A stretch of DNA of 6,320 bases from the NCBI RefSeq assembly GCF_030530635.1, contig NZ_JAUMUL010000101.1, forward strand, positions 1 through 6,320. Reading direction: 5' to 3'. This document shows, piece after piece, positions 6,052 to 6,320 of the stretch. The first letter of the stretch is position 1. Every line of letters starts with the position of its first letter. Below the pieces are notes generated by a model. That model made no database searches. It was not told the origin of the DNA and saw nothing but the letters and a program-made list of their open reading frames with translations. A program made the position numbers and the translations under genes. This DNA is from Actinomyces sp. (lineage in GTDB: Bacteria; Actinomycetota; Actinomycetes; Actinomycetales; Actinomycetaceae).

Positions 6052-6060
6052 CATGATCCT
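6032..6060 (+). promoter_or_regulatory. dnaK promoter
   Basis: A perfect TTGACA -35 (6032-6037) is followed after 17 bases by GATCCT (6055-6060), a weak -10. Transcription would start near 6067, leaving a leader of about 40 bases that contains most of HAIR site 3. This fits a housekeeping-sigma promoter held down by HspR. Confidence 0.6.
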
Positions 6061-6078
6061 GAGTGCGTACCACTCAAC
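6058..6078. promoter_or_regulatory. HAIR operator 3 at the dnaK transcription start
   Basis: CCTGAGT, seven bases, then ACTCAAC matches the HAIR consensus with one substitution in each half-site. It overlaps the end of the -10 and the expected start point. Site centres are at about 6005, 6041 and 6068. Confidence 0.75.
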
Positions 6079-6108
6079 TTCAACACTGCAAGACATCAAG
6101 GAGCACCC

Positions 6109-6320
6109 ATGGCACGTGCCGTCGGCATCGACCTCGGAACCACCAACTCCGCCATTGCCGTCCTCGAGGGCGGCGAGCCCACCATCATCCCGAACGCGGA
6201 GGGCGGGCGCACCACCCCGTCGGTGGTCGCCTTCTCCAAGTCCGGTGAGGTACTGGTCGGTGAGGTCGCCAAGCGCCAGGCCGTCACCAACGTCGACCGC
6301 ACCATCTCCTCCGTCAAGCG
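6109..6320 (+). CDS. dnaK: DnaK (Hsp70 chaperone), N-terminal part
   Basis: DnaK is the cytoplasmic Hsp70 chaperone that binds exposed hydrophobic peptide segments in an ATP-driven cycle with DnaJ and GrpE. Seventy codons are present and the frame is open at the right edge. The start of the ATPase domain is unmistakable: GIDLGTTNS at residues 6-14 (the first phosphate-binding motif), followed by NAEGGRTTPSVVAF at 29-42 and VGEVAKRQAVTN at 50-61. The ATG has AAGGAG five bases upstream (6098-6103). Three HAIR sites around the promoter indicate control by HspR. In relatives the operon continues grpE-dnaJ-hspR, which would lie beyond the right edge (inference). Confidence 0.97.
   Translation, partial: MARAVGIDLGTTNSAIAVLEGGEPTIIPNAEGGRTTPSVVAFSKSGEVLVGEVAKRQAVTNVDRTISSVK

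Overview
The window looks like chromosomal DNA from a high-GC Gram-positive bacterium (Actinomycetota), possibly Actinomyces or a relative. The phylum is well supported: all genes are GC-rich, there is a MurT-type Mur ligase, a fused PAP2/diacylglycerol-kinase protein, and a dnaK gene preceded by HAIR operators, the binding sites of the actinobacterial heat-shock repressor HspR. The genus is only a guess.

Layout. Three genes read leftward: the N-terminal part of murT (cut by the left edge), a fused PAP2-like membrane domain plus lipid kinase, and a 12-helix MFS transporter. They are separated by 213 and 168 bases, so they are not tightly coupled. Two genes read rightward: an alpha/beta hydrolase, and the first 70 codons of dnaK (cut by the right edge). 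The transporter and the hydrolase diverge across a 473-base gap.

Non-coding structure. This is the most unusual part. The hydrolase gene lies between two small elements that encode no protein, at 4095-4291 (197 bp) and 5548-5879 (332 bp). Their inverted ends are clearly related and begin GG(C/T)TCTTC, like the ends of ISL3-family insertion sequences, so both look like miniature non-autonomous elements. The larger one contains a head-to-tail array of about 20-bp units starting GACGGTTCG, followed by inverted copies that can fold into a cruciform or hairpin. A separate 23-bp repeat family (core CTCGGCACGTAAC) occurs at 644-700, where it supplies the stop codon of the lipid kinase gene, and at 5898-5930, between the larger element and the dnaK promoter.

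Regulation. dnaK has three correctly spaced HAIR sites around a TTGACA promoter, the pattern of HspR-controlled heat-shock induction. The hydrolase has no usable Shine-Dalgarno sequence but has TAATGT six bases before its ATG, which suggests a leaderless mRNA whose promoter abuts the smaller element. The lipid kinase probably starts at a GTG at 2347, downstream of a strong leader hairpin.

How the genes work together. murT (with its expected partner gatD outside the window) belongs to peptidoglycan precursor amidation, and the PAP2/kinase fusion to membrane lipid metabolism; both concern the envelope. The transporter, hydrolase and dnaK have no evident pathway link. I see no defence system, CRISPR array, tRNA or rRNA.
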